From a virus: a DNA stretch of 30,521 nucleotides. The stretch covers positions 1 to 30,521 of the IMG/VR virus record IMGVR_UViG_3300049184_000035; one strand, given 5' to 3'. Under the pieces are notes generated by a model. That model saw only the letters and a program-made list of their open reading frames with translations. It was not told where the DNA came from and searched no databases. Position numbers and translations under genes: made by a program. Shown piece by piece: positions 8,718 through 15,770 of this stretch. How positions within the stretch are numbered: the first letter of the stretch is position 1; each line of letters starts with the position of its first letter.

Positions 8718-9464
8718 TCACTTCGCTACCATTGAGCCAATGCCGCCGAGCATGCTCAATGGATTGCTGCTGCCGCTCTGCGTCTGCGTATTCGTGCCGT
8801 AATTGCCGGCCGCACCGGATGCTGCCGACTGGAGAAGGCCAAGGCGTGTCCAATCCTTGTTATCCTTCGCCTGGAAGCGCTGAAGGGCTGCGTCAAGGTT
8901 CGCCTGCCTCGCTGCATCCTGAAGCTTGCCGGCGCCGATCTGGGCTTGATTGCCGGTCAATTGGTTCTGGAACAGGTTGGAGTTGGATTGGTCGATCATG
9001 TTGTTGGCCGTCAACATGTTCTGCGTGTCGCGATTGAACTGGTCGGACAGGGCAGACGATCGGATATTGCCAAGCCGGTTCGTCAGGACGCCCGTATTCG
9101 CGCCGGAGCCGAAGCGGCCGGAGCCTGAAAAGGCGCTCTGCACCTGATCGGAGGTCGAATCCAACTGACCTTGCAGAGCGGAGTTGAAATACGGGTTCCC
9201 GTCCTTGAGATATTGGCCCGATGCCATATCCCCGAGATTGGAAGCCGATGACGTTTGACCGGGAAGGCCAGCTACGGCGCTTTTTATGCCGCCAATGCCG
9301 CCCAACGTGGTCGAGCCCAGGCCGGCCGTGGTATCGCCGGTATAGACATTCCCGCCCTTGCCGGAATCGTAGATCTTCTGAGCTTCCGTTGCCGACTGCT
9401 CAAAGAGCGGTTGCGCCCATGCCGGGGGCTTGTTCTCAGTCTCGGTTTTCTGGCTGGTATCCAT
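8718..9464 (-). CDS. Ejection / internal virion protein (248 aa)
   Basis: The protein is rich in Gly, Ser, Asn and Gln. It starts MDTSQKTETENKPPAWAQPLF, has a glycine-rich zone at about 40-75, a helical Gln/Asn-rich core (about 100-205) and a hydrophobic C-terminus, PLSMLGGIGSMVAK. Similar proteins sit first in the ejection cassette of many rhizobial and related podophages. Its start codon shares a base with the stop of the GNAT-like gene. The function is assigned by position and composition only. Confidence 0.55.
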   Translation of the reverse strand: MDTSQKTETENKPPAWAQPLFEQSATEAQKIYDSGKGGNVYTGDTTAGLGSTTLGGIGGIKSAVAGLPGQTSSASNLGDMASGQYLKDGNPYFNSALQGQLDSTSDQVQSAFSGSGRFGSGANTGVLTNRLGNIRSSALSDQFNRDTQNMLTANNMIDQSNSNLFQNQLTGNQAQIGAGKLQDAARQANLDAALQRFQAKDNKDWTRLGLLQSAASGAAGNYGTNTQTQSGSSNPLSMLGGIGSMVAK

Positions 9465-9889
9465 CAGATATCTTTCCGATATGTTATGCGGTCAACGGAA
9501 TAGCCGAGTTTCGAAAGCGGGCGTTTCCAGCCCTGCCTGCCGATCGGGCAGACAGATTTCGCGCCCTGCTCTTTCGCCCATGTCTCAATGGTTTCAATAT
9601 GCTCGCAGAGGTCCACGCCGTCTTCACCGGCAGCACCGACGACAAGAACGGCCTTGTAGCTGGTCACCTCGATCGCCTTGAACATGGTGAGCACAATGCC
9701 TTTGAAAGCCCCGTCATCGAGCATGAGCCAGAGCTGCACGGCGCCTGACATCATATCTTGCGTCATGCTCTCCATCGTGCCGTCTTCGGGGAATTTCTCC
9801 CTGAGTTTCCTCATCGCCGCGGTGATTTGCGGGCCATACGGCATGATTTGATCGAGCGACCAGTCTTGGGTCAGGATAAGCTCTTTCAT
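9464..9889 (-). CDS. GNAT-fold acyltransferase-like protein (141 aa)
   Basis: The second half resembles a GNAT fold: the strand KAVLVVGAAG, the helix ETIETWAKEQGAK, then GRQGWKRPLSKLGYSVDRITYRKDI, a C-terminal arrangement common in GNAT-like phage proteins. The acetyl-CoA P-loop (Q/RxxGxG/A) is not clear, so catalytic activity is uncertain. Proteins of this kind often lie among podophage tail genes. It overlaps the nozzle stop by 4 bases and the next gene by 1 base, implying coupled translation. Confidence 0.6.
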   Translation of the reverse strand: MKELILTQDWSLDQIMPYGPQITAAMRKLREKFPEDGTMESMTQDMMSGAVQLWLMLDDGAFKGIVLTMFKAIEVTSYKAVLVVGAAGEDGVDLCEHIETIETWAKEQGAKSVCPIGRQGWKRPLSKLGYSVDRITYRKDI

Positions 9890-11349
9890 CGAGAGCCTGC
9901 CTCGCTCGTGTCAACGTCGATGCCGCTTAGACGGGTCCAATTCTCGCCTTCCGGTATTCTGATCTGCATGCGATGAAAGCGGGCTCGAGAACGCTTTCTG
10001 ACCTTGCCGGTATTGCCTGAGCGGGTTTGCTCAGCAAGCCATGTGACCGGCTCGAATTCACCGCGGCGCATCCGAAGGCCGATCGCCACCCACACATTGT
10101 CGCAATCAACAACCGGATAGCTCGACGTGGTGCGGGTGATCGTCCCATTCGTTGGCCCGACTTCCGGAGTGGTAACGGTCGCTTCCATGTTCTGGCCCGA
10201 GAACGAACCGAGGCGGAAACTCGTGTCGAATGCAGCCAGGAGAGGTGCCCCGCCCTGCCATTGCTTCGAATCCAGAGAGAATGGCAGCGCATCGAGAGAG
10301 GCGGAAATGTCGTCAAGCGCCTCCAGCGTATAGCCGTAGGTGATGAACGACGCGATACCGAGGGTATTGACCTCCAGCATCGTCCATTGGCCCAACTGCC
10401 AATCATAGACAATCATCCGGTCGAACGTGCCGGAGCCGGTATAATCGAGAGCCCAATAAACACGGGAATAGAAGGGATCGATCGCGCCCATGATTTCCGA
10501 GACAGACGAGGCCGCAAGGACGCTGAATATGGTCCTGTCAACCTTTTCAAAGCCAATCGGCGTCAAAGATGCATCGGCGTCGATCTGGAAGAAGCCGCCC
10601 GAGTCCGCGAAGAACGTCGCAGAGCCCCGCGTGGCGATCGATGTAGGCGAAAACGCCCCTCGCTTGTCGTGCACCTTCTGGAACGTGAAGATTTCCACCG
10701 AGCCGGGAACGAACGTAGCCCGGTAAATGGCGCTTTCCATGAAGATGATAGGGTTTGTCGTCTCGCTGGCGCCCTGGACCTTGCCGCCATCTGGAAAGTC
10801 CTGATAATCGCTGTTCTGGCTTCCCGGCGTCCAGAATTCGCAGTCATTGAGGCCAGACCATTGAACCCGGTTCGGCTGCGACTGGATACCGGACAAGGCG
10901 ACGAAATCGCCCCAGATATGCACCCGTGCTGCGGTGGGAGGAGATCCGCCGAGATCCCGAAAGATGACATCCGTCGTCACGTCATAGACCTGCGGAGCGT
11001 CATTGGCATTGACCGCGATGATGAATGGGCCGAATGCCTTGATGGACCAGCGCGAAAGGCGGTTGGCGTTATACCCGTCCGTCACCTGCGAAACCTCGTC
11101 CCATACCAGCGTCGTGCCGTTCAGGATGTAGAGATTGCTCGCTGTTCCGGCGAAAAACCGAATGGTGCCATCCATCGTCTTGACGCCAAGCCAGCCAAGC
11201 GGTTCTTCCGGCAATGCTGCTGTGATGGCGGCAAACTGCTTGAACGGGATATAGGCGCCGGCCGAGCAAATGACGTTCGACAGATCGGACGTGAACGCCG
11301 AGTTAACATCCGCGACATCGGGGCGATACTCAGCCAGAGGTATCAGCAT
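9886..11349 (-). CDS. Tail nozzle / hub protein, P22 gp10-like (487 aa)
   Basis: This is a large beta-rich protein with repeats consistent with a beta-propeller, such as DGTIRFFAGTASNLYIL, RSRARFHRMQIRI and SRVYWALDYTGSGTFDRMIVYDW. P22 gp10 and related nozzles close the tail tube below the head-tail adaptor. Here the gene directly follows the adaptor, as in P22-like phages. I start it at the ATG at 11349, which shares a base with the adaptor's TGA. An in-frame GTG at 11358 is possible but less natural. A 467-residue reading frame on the opposite strand is an antisense shadow. Confidence 0.75.
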   Translation of the reverse strand: MLIPLAEYRPDVADVNSAFTSDLSNVICSAGAYIPFKQFAAITAALPEEPLGWLGVKTMDGTIRFFAGTASNLYILNGTTLVWDEVSQVTDGYNANRLSRWSIKAFGPFIIAVNANDAPQVYDVTTDVIFRDLGGSPPTAARVHIWGDFVALSGIQSQPNRVQWSGLNDCEFWTPGSQNSDYQDFPDGGKVQGASETTNPIIFMESAIYRATFVPGSVEIFTFQKVHDKRGAFSPTSIATRGSATFFADSGGFFQIDADASLTPIGFEKVDRTIFSVLAASSVSEIMGAIDPFYSRVYWALDYTGSGTFDRMIVYDWQLGQWTMLEVNTLGIASFITYGYTLEALDDISASLDALPFSLDSKQWQGGAPLLAAFDTSFRLGSFSGQNMEATVTTPEVGPTNGTITRTTSSYPVVDCDNVWVAIGLRMRRGEFEPVTWLAEQTRSGNTGKVRKRSRARFHRMQIRIPEGENWTRLSGIDVDTSEAGSR

Positions 11350-12056
11350 CAGAAGCACGTTCCAATGATGACGCCACGGCCATTTCGGCGCGACGTTTCA
11401 GCCTTCAGGGCGTCGTATTGGTCCTTGTAGTCGTTCAGGGCTTCTGCGGCTGCCAAGGCGTCCTTTAGTGTATCCTTGTTGAGAATGTACTTAGCCCGTG
11501 CCTTCACCATGTCGTAGGCTTCGGTGAACCAGGCGTTGGTTTCGTTGATATCGGTCAGGAGCGCGAGCTTGTACGGGCCGAGCTGCAGCCGGATCGTGTA
11601 GACCGTGGCATTCGGGACCGGATAAAGCCGGATGCGCTGCCCGAAATAGGTAAATGCGTATGGTTCGCCGCTCGACGCCGTATTGTCGGAGAGCGTTTCC
11701 AGTTCTTCCGGCATGGCACGGCGCAGGATAGACCGCTGCCCGCTGGTATCCTCGCTGTAGACCGCAACGATGCGTTTCAGCGTCGGAATGTTGCTGTTGT
11801 CGTCGGCGTCGTACCATTCCTGACCATCGACAGTCGGGAAGGTGATGTCTCGCGTCTCGTTGAAATAGAAGACATCGCGCTCGCAATAGCGGATGGAGGC
11901 CGAAATCGCGTCTTTGATCTGGCTGGTATACTCGTCAACCGTATCATCGATATCGTCTGCGATCGCACCCATCATCGTTGCAAACGTCGGTTCGCTGGTG
12001 TCGATTTCGGGAGCTTCGGCAGAAATAGGCCCGCCTGTGATGACGCTAACTGGCAT
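11349..12056 (-). CDS. Head-to-tail adaptor, P22 gp4-like (235 aa)
   Basis: The composition and motifs fit the adaptor that docks on the portal ring. They include a long acidic N-terminal region with ADDIDDTVDEY, the core IRYCERDVFYFNETRDITFPT, GQEWYDADD, RIRLYPVPNATVYTIRLQ and a C-terminal helix, AYDMVKARAKYILNKD. The start is the ATG at 12056 with AAGGGGG 6 bases upstream; a TTG one codon earlier is unlikely. It overlaps the zinc-finger gene by 11 bases and is coupled to the nozzle by TGATG. Confidence 0.75.
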   Translation of the reverse strand: MPVSVITGGPISAEAPEIDTSEPTFATMMGAIADDIDDTVDEYTSQIKDAISASIRYCERDVFYFNETRDITFPTVDGQEWYDADDNSNIPTLKRIVAVYSEDTSGQRSILRRAMPEELETLSDNTASSGEPYAFTYFGQRIRLYPVPNATVYTIRLQLGPYKLALLTDINETNAWFTEAYDMVKARAKYILNKDTLKDALAAAEALNDYKDQYDALKAETSRRNGRGVIIGTCF

Positions 12057-12198
12057 CAATTACCCCCTTGCAATATTTGATGTGCAGATGAGAGCCCTTG
12101 CCGAGCTTCTTGCCGCATTTCGGACAGCCGTCTGAGATGACTGGAGCCGCTTTCTTCGGCGGCTCGAAGTCAATAAGTGTCCAAATCACGTCATCCAT
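12046..12198 (-). CDS. 50-aa zinc-finger protein
   Basis: A short open frame starts at an ATG (12198) that shares one base with the TGA of the upstream gene. The product contains CPKCGKKLGKGSHLHIKYC: Cys25, Cys28, His39 and Cys43 in a C-x2-C-x10-H-x3-C pattern, close to a classical single zinc finger. The rest is short and hydrophilic. Its place between head and adaptor genes is conserved in spirit with small late-operon genes, but no function is known. A structural zinc knuckle or a late regulator are both possible. Confidence 0.7.
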   Translation of the reverse strand: MDDVIWTLIDFEPPKKAAPVISDGCPKCGKKLGKGSHLHIKYCKGVIDAS

Positions 12199-12800
12199 CA
12201 GCTTGCAGCGTTGATCGCTGTGATGATTTCGTTGACCTTGGCAGAGAGCGAGGCAACGGAATTGACGGTATCCATGTTGCGGAGCTTGAGCAGCGCAATA
12301 CCGGCGCCGGCCGTGAAGACCGTTCCGCTTGCTGCTACTTCAAGCGAGATCGTGGAAGCAGCCGTGCCGACATTAGCCGCGGTGATCGCGGTTGCTGCGG
12401 TCTTCTTGCCGAGCGTGTCGGTATCGGCCAGGAGAAGCGTGAGAACGCCGCCCGTGACGTTGGTGGTGCCGATCTCAAGGTTCAACACCTGGCTTGCGCT
12501 CGCGCCCGTGCCGAGCGTCGTTGTGACGAACTCCAGCGAGAGAAGCTCGAAAGCATACCCTGGCGTGTAATTCGTGATCAGGTCGGCAGCAGCCGTGGTC
12601 ATCGCCGCCAGTTGCAGCGGAATGGCAACGGTCGTGACGCCGACAGTCGCCGCGAGAGTATCGCTCGCCGTGCCGGTCGTGCTGTCCGTCAATTCGGTGA
12701 TCGCCACTTCGGACGGGGTGAAGGGAATGCCATTGACGTACAGTTCCTTGGCAAGAACCCGCATGTTCTGATTTTCGGAATTGATCCCGGTGATAGCCAT
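12198..12800 (-). CDS. Probable head-associated / decoration protein (200 aa)
   Basis: This is a Thr/Ala/Val-rich, beta-structured protein with several similar segments (TTGTASDTLAATVGVTTVAI, GTAASTISLEVAASGTVFTA, GAGIALLKLRN). The beginning is MAITGINSENQNMRVLAKEL. Together with the gene upstream it fills the slot after the major capsid gene where capsid-decorating or capsid-stabilising proteins are found. The family is not recognised. A terminator-like hairpin lies just upstream of its ribosome site. Confidence 0.6.
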   Translation of the reverse strand: MAITGINSENQNMRVLAKELYVNGIPFTPSEVAITELTDSTTGTASDTLAATVGVTTVAIPLQLAAMTTAAADLITNYTPGYAFELLSLEFVTTTLGTGASASQVLNLEIGTTNVTGGVLTLLLADTDTLGKKTAATAITAANVGTAASTISLEVAASGTVFTAGAGIALLKLRNMDTVNSVASLSAKVNEIITAINAAS

Positions 12801-12824
12801 TGCGGCCTCCTGTTGCTGGGAAAG

Positions 12825-12852
12825 AAAAAGGGGCGAATATTAGCCCGCCCCT
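12825..12852 (-). terminator. Intrinsic terminator within the structural operon
   Basis: On the minus strand, AGGGGCG and CGCCCCT form a perfect 7-bp stem with a 10-base loop, followed by TTTTTCTTTCC. It lies between the two genes downstream of the capsid. It could reduce transcription of the adaptor and tail genes relative to capsid, or be read through. Confidence 0.7.
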
Positions 12853-12875
12853 AACTACTTGTTTTTACTGCGCAA

Positions 12876-13295
12876 TCACTGATCGTTATCGACTACGAAG
12901 GTGATGATCACATCGGCAACACCCGCCGAAGCGTTGTTGTTCTGCCCGTTGTAGATGCAAGTCACGGTCGTGTCGGCAGTCTGCTGGATATTGGTCGTAG
13001 CTGCGAGTTCATCGAGGGCGATGAAGCCGACAGCGGACAGATCAAGCAGAGTCGCGTATGCGTTCGGGTCGTCGGTCGAGGAACCGTCCTTGAACCCAAC
13101 ATCCAGCGTATCCGTGCCCGAATCGTTGAAGGCCGTGATGACGTGGACGCCCCCGCCGATGACGGAAGCACCAACCGGGATTTCCCCGAGGATGATTTCC
13201 GTGTTTTCGGTGGCGAAGGTGATGCGCTTGCGCAGGTAGTGAACCTGCTGCGTGTGAAGGAAGCGGGCAGTAGATGCCAGAGTGCCTGTAGCCAT
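12876..13295 (-). CDS. Small capsid-associated protein, candidate decoration protein (139 aa)
   Basis: This is a beta-rich protein starting MATGTLASTARFLHTQQVHY, with GEIPVGASVIGGGVHVITAFNDS and a C-terminal ADVIITFVVDNDQ. It lies 14 bases after the major capsid gene, with an AAGGAGGGTTTGAACC ribosome site. That position and the sandwich-like beta pattern suggest a decoration or cement protein, but the family is not recognised. It is the last gene before the terminator at 12825-12852, so it should be made together with capsid at high level. Confidence 0.65.
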   Translation of the reverse strand: MATGTLASTARFLHTQQVHYLRKRITFATENTEIILGEIPVGASVIGGGVHVITAFNDSGTDTLDVGFKDGSSTDDPNAYATLLDLSAVGFIALDELAATTNIQQTADTTVTCIYNGQNNNASAGVADVIITFVVDNDQ

Positions 13296-13309
13296 GGTTC
13301 AAACCCTCC

Positions 13310-14407
13310 TTAGTGGGCTGCCGCATAGGTCGAAACAACGATCGAACCGAAGTCCTCAGCGTTGTTGTCGAAGCGGGTTTTCTTCATGCCGAGAACAGTC
13401 TGGACGCCGACACCAAGCTCGCGCTGGTAGTCGAACAGTTCTTCGACGCGCTTGTATTTCTGCGGCGCCGTCTTCATACCGAAGGCGCATACAGCGGACT
13501 GGGCGCCGAGCAGGACAGCACGGCGAACCGTGGTGATCTGGGCGCTGGTGTCGGAACGAACGCCAGGCATGACGTGTTCTGCTTCACGCAGGATCACGTT
13601 GTTGTAGACGCCGAGCGAGCCGTCAAAGATCGGGTTGGACGAACCGCGACGTTCAGCGGCTTTCTGGATGTCAATCCATTGGCCGGTAGACGTGTTGGTG
13701 CGCATGTCCGTCACCTGGATCGGATGCAGGTACATGACGTAGTGCTTTTCGCCGTTGACCATGACGGGGCGGATTTTCGGGTTCGCCAGCTTGGCCTTCT
13801 CAACTGCCTTGTCGATCAGGTCGAGCGAGAACACGTCCGCAGAGGTCAGAGATTGGTCGTTCGCCTGAGCCCCAGCCCGCAGAATGCGGTTTGTCGAAGG
13901 CGTCAGGATCGAGTTGAAGCCCCAGTGCTTGGCCGTCAGGGTGACGGTTCGGCCTTCGAAGGCGACGGTCGGCGCGTTGTAGCCGCAGACCTGGAGGAAG
14001 AACATCATCGACAGGCGATCAGCGTACCAGTCAACCAGACCGGCATTGGCTTCTTCACGCAGCGAGAAAGGAACGCGCTGTGCGTCGATCGTCTGTTCGT
14101 TCTTCACGCGGACGGCATGTGCCAACTCGTTGATGTAGAGAGCGTCGGAGAACGTGGACAGGGCTTCTTCATTGCCCTCCTGCGTTTCGCCTTCGGTCAC
14201 GCCATCACCGATGAGCTGGGTGCGCAGGCCGAAAGTGACCTTATCGCCGGCAGCCTTCTGGGTCTCGTTCTTGAGTTGGATGATGGAATTGGACGAAGTG
14301 CCGATGAGCGGAGCGATAGCAGTTGCCTTGCTCGTTTCAACATCAAGCTTCTTCGACCACAGTTTGTTTGCCAAGGCATCGTTGATGCCAAAGGTTGTAA
14401 CGGACAT
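13310..14407 (-). CDS. Major capsid protein, N4-gp56 family (365 aa)
   Basis: This protein forms the icosahedral shell. Family features include the start region ANKLWSKKLDVET, KAAGDKVTFGLRTQLIGDGV followed by an acidic EGNEEALS, then LYINELAHAVRVKNEQT, LREEANAGLVDWYADRL, HYVMYLHPIQVTDMR and a C-terminal KKTRFDNNAEDFGSIVVSTYAAAH. The length is usual for the family. It has a strong ribosome site (CAGGAG, 6 bases from the ATG) and a 158-base untranslated leader after the scaffold gene. A 369-residue frame on the other strand is a shadow of this gene. Confidence 0.92.
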   Translation of the reverse strand: MSVTTFGINDALANKLWSKKLDVETSKATAIAPLIGTSSNSIIQLKNETQKAAGDKVTFGLRTQLIGDGVTEGETQEGNEEALSTFSDALYINELAHAVRVKNEQTIDAQRVPFSLREEANAGLVDWYADRLSMMFFLQVCGYNAPTVAFEGRTVTLTAKHWGFNSILTPSTNRILRAGAQANDQSLTSADVFSLDLIDKAVEKAKLANPKIRPVMVNGEKHYVMYLHPIQVTDMRTNTSTGQWIDIQKAAERRGSSNPIFDGSLGVYNNVILREAEHVMPGVRSDTSAQITTVRRAVLLGAQSAVCAFGMKTAPQKYKRVEELFDYQRELGVGVQTVLGMKKTRFDNNAEDFGSIVVSTYAAAH

Positions 14408-14497
14408 ATCCGTCTCCTGTGATGGATTGAATTTGGGGTTGGATCGAAGCGTTGACGCCGCTGTCTCGCGAAGCCGGACTGCTCACCGGCACAAGGG

Positions 14498-14513
14498 AGT
14501 GATAACGCTCACT
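14498..14513. promoter_or_regulatory. Inverted repeat in the capsid leader
   Basis: The 158 bases between scaffold and capsid hold no gene. They contain a perfect inverted repeat, AGTGA-TAACGC-TCACT, about 90 bases upstream of the capsid start. It could be a protein site or a short RNA hairpin in the capsid leader. The half-sites resemble the TGTGA-N6-TCACA layout of CRP/FNR-type regulators, but this may be chance. Confidence 0.35.
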
Positions 14514-14565
14514 GCCGAAGCGAAAGGGCTTATGAAGCCGCCCTGTGGCTTATTGCAAGATGGGT

Positions 14566-15510
14566 TTAACCGCCCATCATCTTGTCAAATCGACGCTGAT
14601 TTTCCGGCTTGGAATACCAACGGTCGAATTCTTCCCGCGACATGTCGGCAATGGACTGCGCATTGAGCGCATCGCCAGCCTGCTTGCCAGGGGACGCCGC
14701 GAGTGTGCGTGATGCGTTCTGCGCCGCGTCGATCTGCTCGATTTTCTCCGATGTCACCACAGGATCGGGCGCCTTGGGAGCGAAGCCGTAATCCTGTGAT
14801 ATCTGATAGACCATTTCAGCCGGCGAAACGCCCTGCTGCTTGGCCGCAAAGACGATGCCCTTCAGTTCGGCGTTGATCTGGGCCGTTCTGGCCTGCTGAT
14901 CGCGGAAGCGAGGATCGACCCGGCCCAACGCCACCAATTGCTTTTCGCGGGTGTCGGAGAGGAATTGCGCCGCGTCCTTGAAATCCGGCTTTTCGGCGGC
15001 GAAGGTCTGAACGGACGAATTCCACTCATTCCAGACCGCTTGTTCCTGCTCGGATTGCTGCCGCGATTGCGTTTCCTGCTGCTCGCGGCCGGCAATCTTG
15101 TCTTGCAGCTCTTTCAACTGCTCGCCCTGCCACTTGGCAAAGGCGAAAATGTCCTCTTCAGGGTTCGGCGGGGCTTTCACCTCTTCCTGTGGCGTCTGGC
15201 GTGCCGTCAGGATGGTGTTCCAGCGATCCTCAAGGATGGCGCTCTTGGTTGTCAGTTCTTCAAGCTTGACCTGAAGCTTCTTGCGTTCCTCGCGCTCTGC
15301 ATGGAGGGCCCCATGGGGAACGAATTTGTTCTTGTCCGGCTCTGCACCGGGTTCGACAACCGCTTCCGCGGCGATCTGTTCCGGATCTTGCTCGACAACC
15401 GGCGCCGGTTCTGGCGTGGCTGCCGGCTCGGCTATGATTTCCGTTTCGCCGCCTGATTCAAAATAGGCGGCTTCGGAGGCCGAAAGGCCACCTTGGTTCT
15501 CTTCGCTCAT
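14566..15510 (-). CDS. Scaffolding / head assembly protein (314 aa)
   Basis: This is a charged, mostly helical protein directly upstream of the capsid gene, as expected for a scaffold. It has an acidic N-terminus (about 1-60) with EPAPVVEQDPEQIAAEAVVE, a coiled-coil zone (about 70-160) with REERKKLQVKLEELTTK and REQQETQSRQQSEQEQ, and a C-terminus with SREEFDRWYSKPENQRRFDK that may bind coat protein. No protease motif was seen. The assignment rests on composition and synteny. Its leader holds two tandem hairpins. Confidence 0.75.
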   Translation of the reverse strand: MSEENQGGLSASEAAYFESGGETEIIAEPAATPEPAPVVEQDPEQIAAEAVVEPGAEPDKNKFVPHGALHAEREERKKLQVKLEELTTKSAILEDRWNTILTARQTPQEEVKAPPNPEEDIFAFAKWQGEQLKELQDKIAGREQQETQSRQQSEQEQAVWNEWNSSVQTFAAEKPDFKDAAQFLSDTREKQLVALGRVDPRFRDQQARTAQINAELKGIVFAAKQQGVSPAEMVYQISQDYGFAPKAPDPVVTSEKIEQIDAAQNASRTLAASPGKQAGDALNAQSIADMSREEFDRWYSKPENQRRFDKMMGG

Positions 15511-15547
15511 TTATTCACCTTATTGCCCGTTACGTTGGGCCATCGAA

Positions 15548-15589
15548 GCTAGATGCGCTCTAGCGGGCGAAGCCGTCCTGAATGGACGG
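15548..15589. repeat. Two tandem 17-base perfect hairpins upstream of scaffold gene
   Basis: Two perfect stem-loops lie 8 bases apart between the 58-aa gene and the scaffold gene. GCTAGA-TGCGC-TCTAGC is at 15548-15564 and CCGTCC-TGAAT-GGACGG at 15573-15589. Both have 6-bp stems and 5-base loops but unrelated stem sequences. Neither is followed by a T tract on either strand, so they are not ordinary terminators. They could be RNA processing or stability elements in the late messenger. Confidence 0.55.
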
Positions 15590-15593
15590 AATT

Positions 15594-15770
15594 TCAAAGA
15601 CCAATCGTGTTGACGGTCCAGACTCTCATTTGATGCTCAGTGATAGAGTCGGGGAACGGCGCTATGAACGCTACGGGTGCACGTTCCCATTCGTAGACCG
15701 GGCGGAATTTTCGCACCACAACTTCGCAGCCGTTCCGGTAGTGCATGAATGGTTCGATTTCGAATCTCAT
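15594..15770 (-). CDS. Hypothetical 58-aa protein after portal
   Basis: The ATG at 15770 overlaps the portal's TGA (ATGA), so translation is probably coupled. The product begins MRFEIEPFMHYRNGCEVVVR and ends VWTVNTIGL. It is a compact mixed sequence with several aromatic residues and no known motif. The coupling and a good reading frame make it likely real. It belongs to the head-gene cluster. Confidence 0.65.
   Translation of the reverse strand: MRFEIEPFMHYRNGCEVVVRKFRPVYEWERAPVAFIAPFPDSITEHQMRVWTVNTIGL

Noticed and set aside
10027-11430. 467-residue open frame on the plus strand
   Set aside because: It is fully antisense to the tail nozzle gene, rich in Arg and His as expected for a GC-rich shadow frame, and has no ribosome site or recognisable domain.
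13313-14422. 369-residue open frame on the plus strand
   Set aside because: It is an exact antisense shadow of the major capsid gene.
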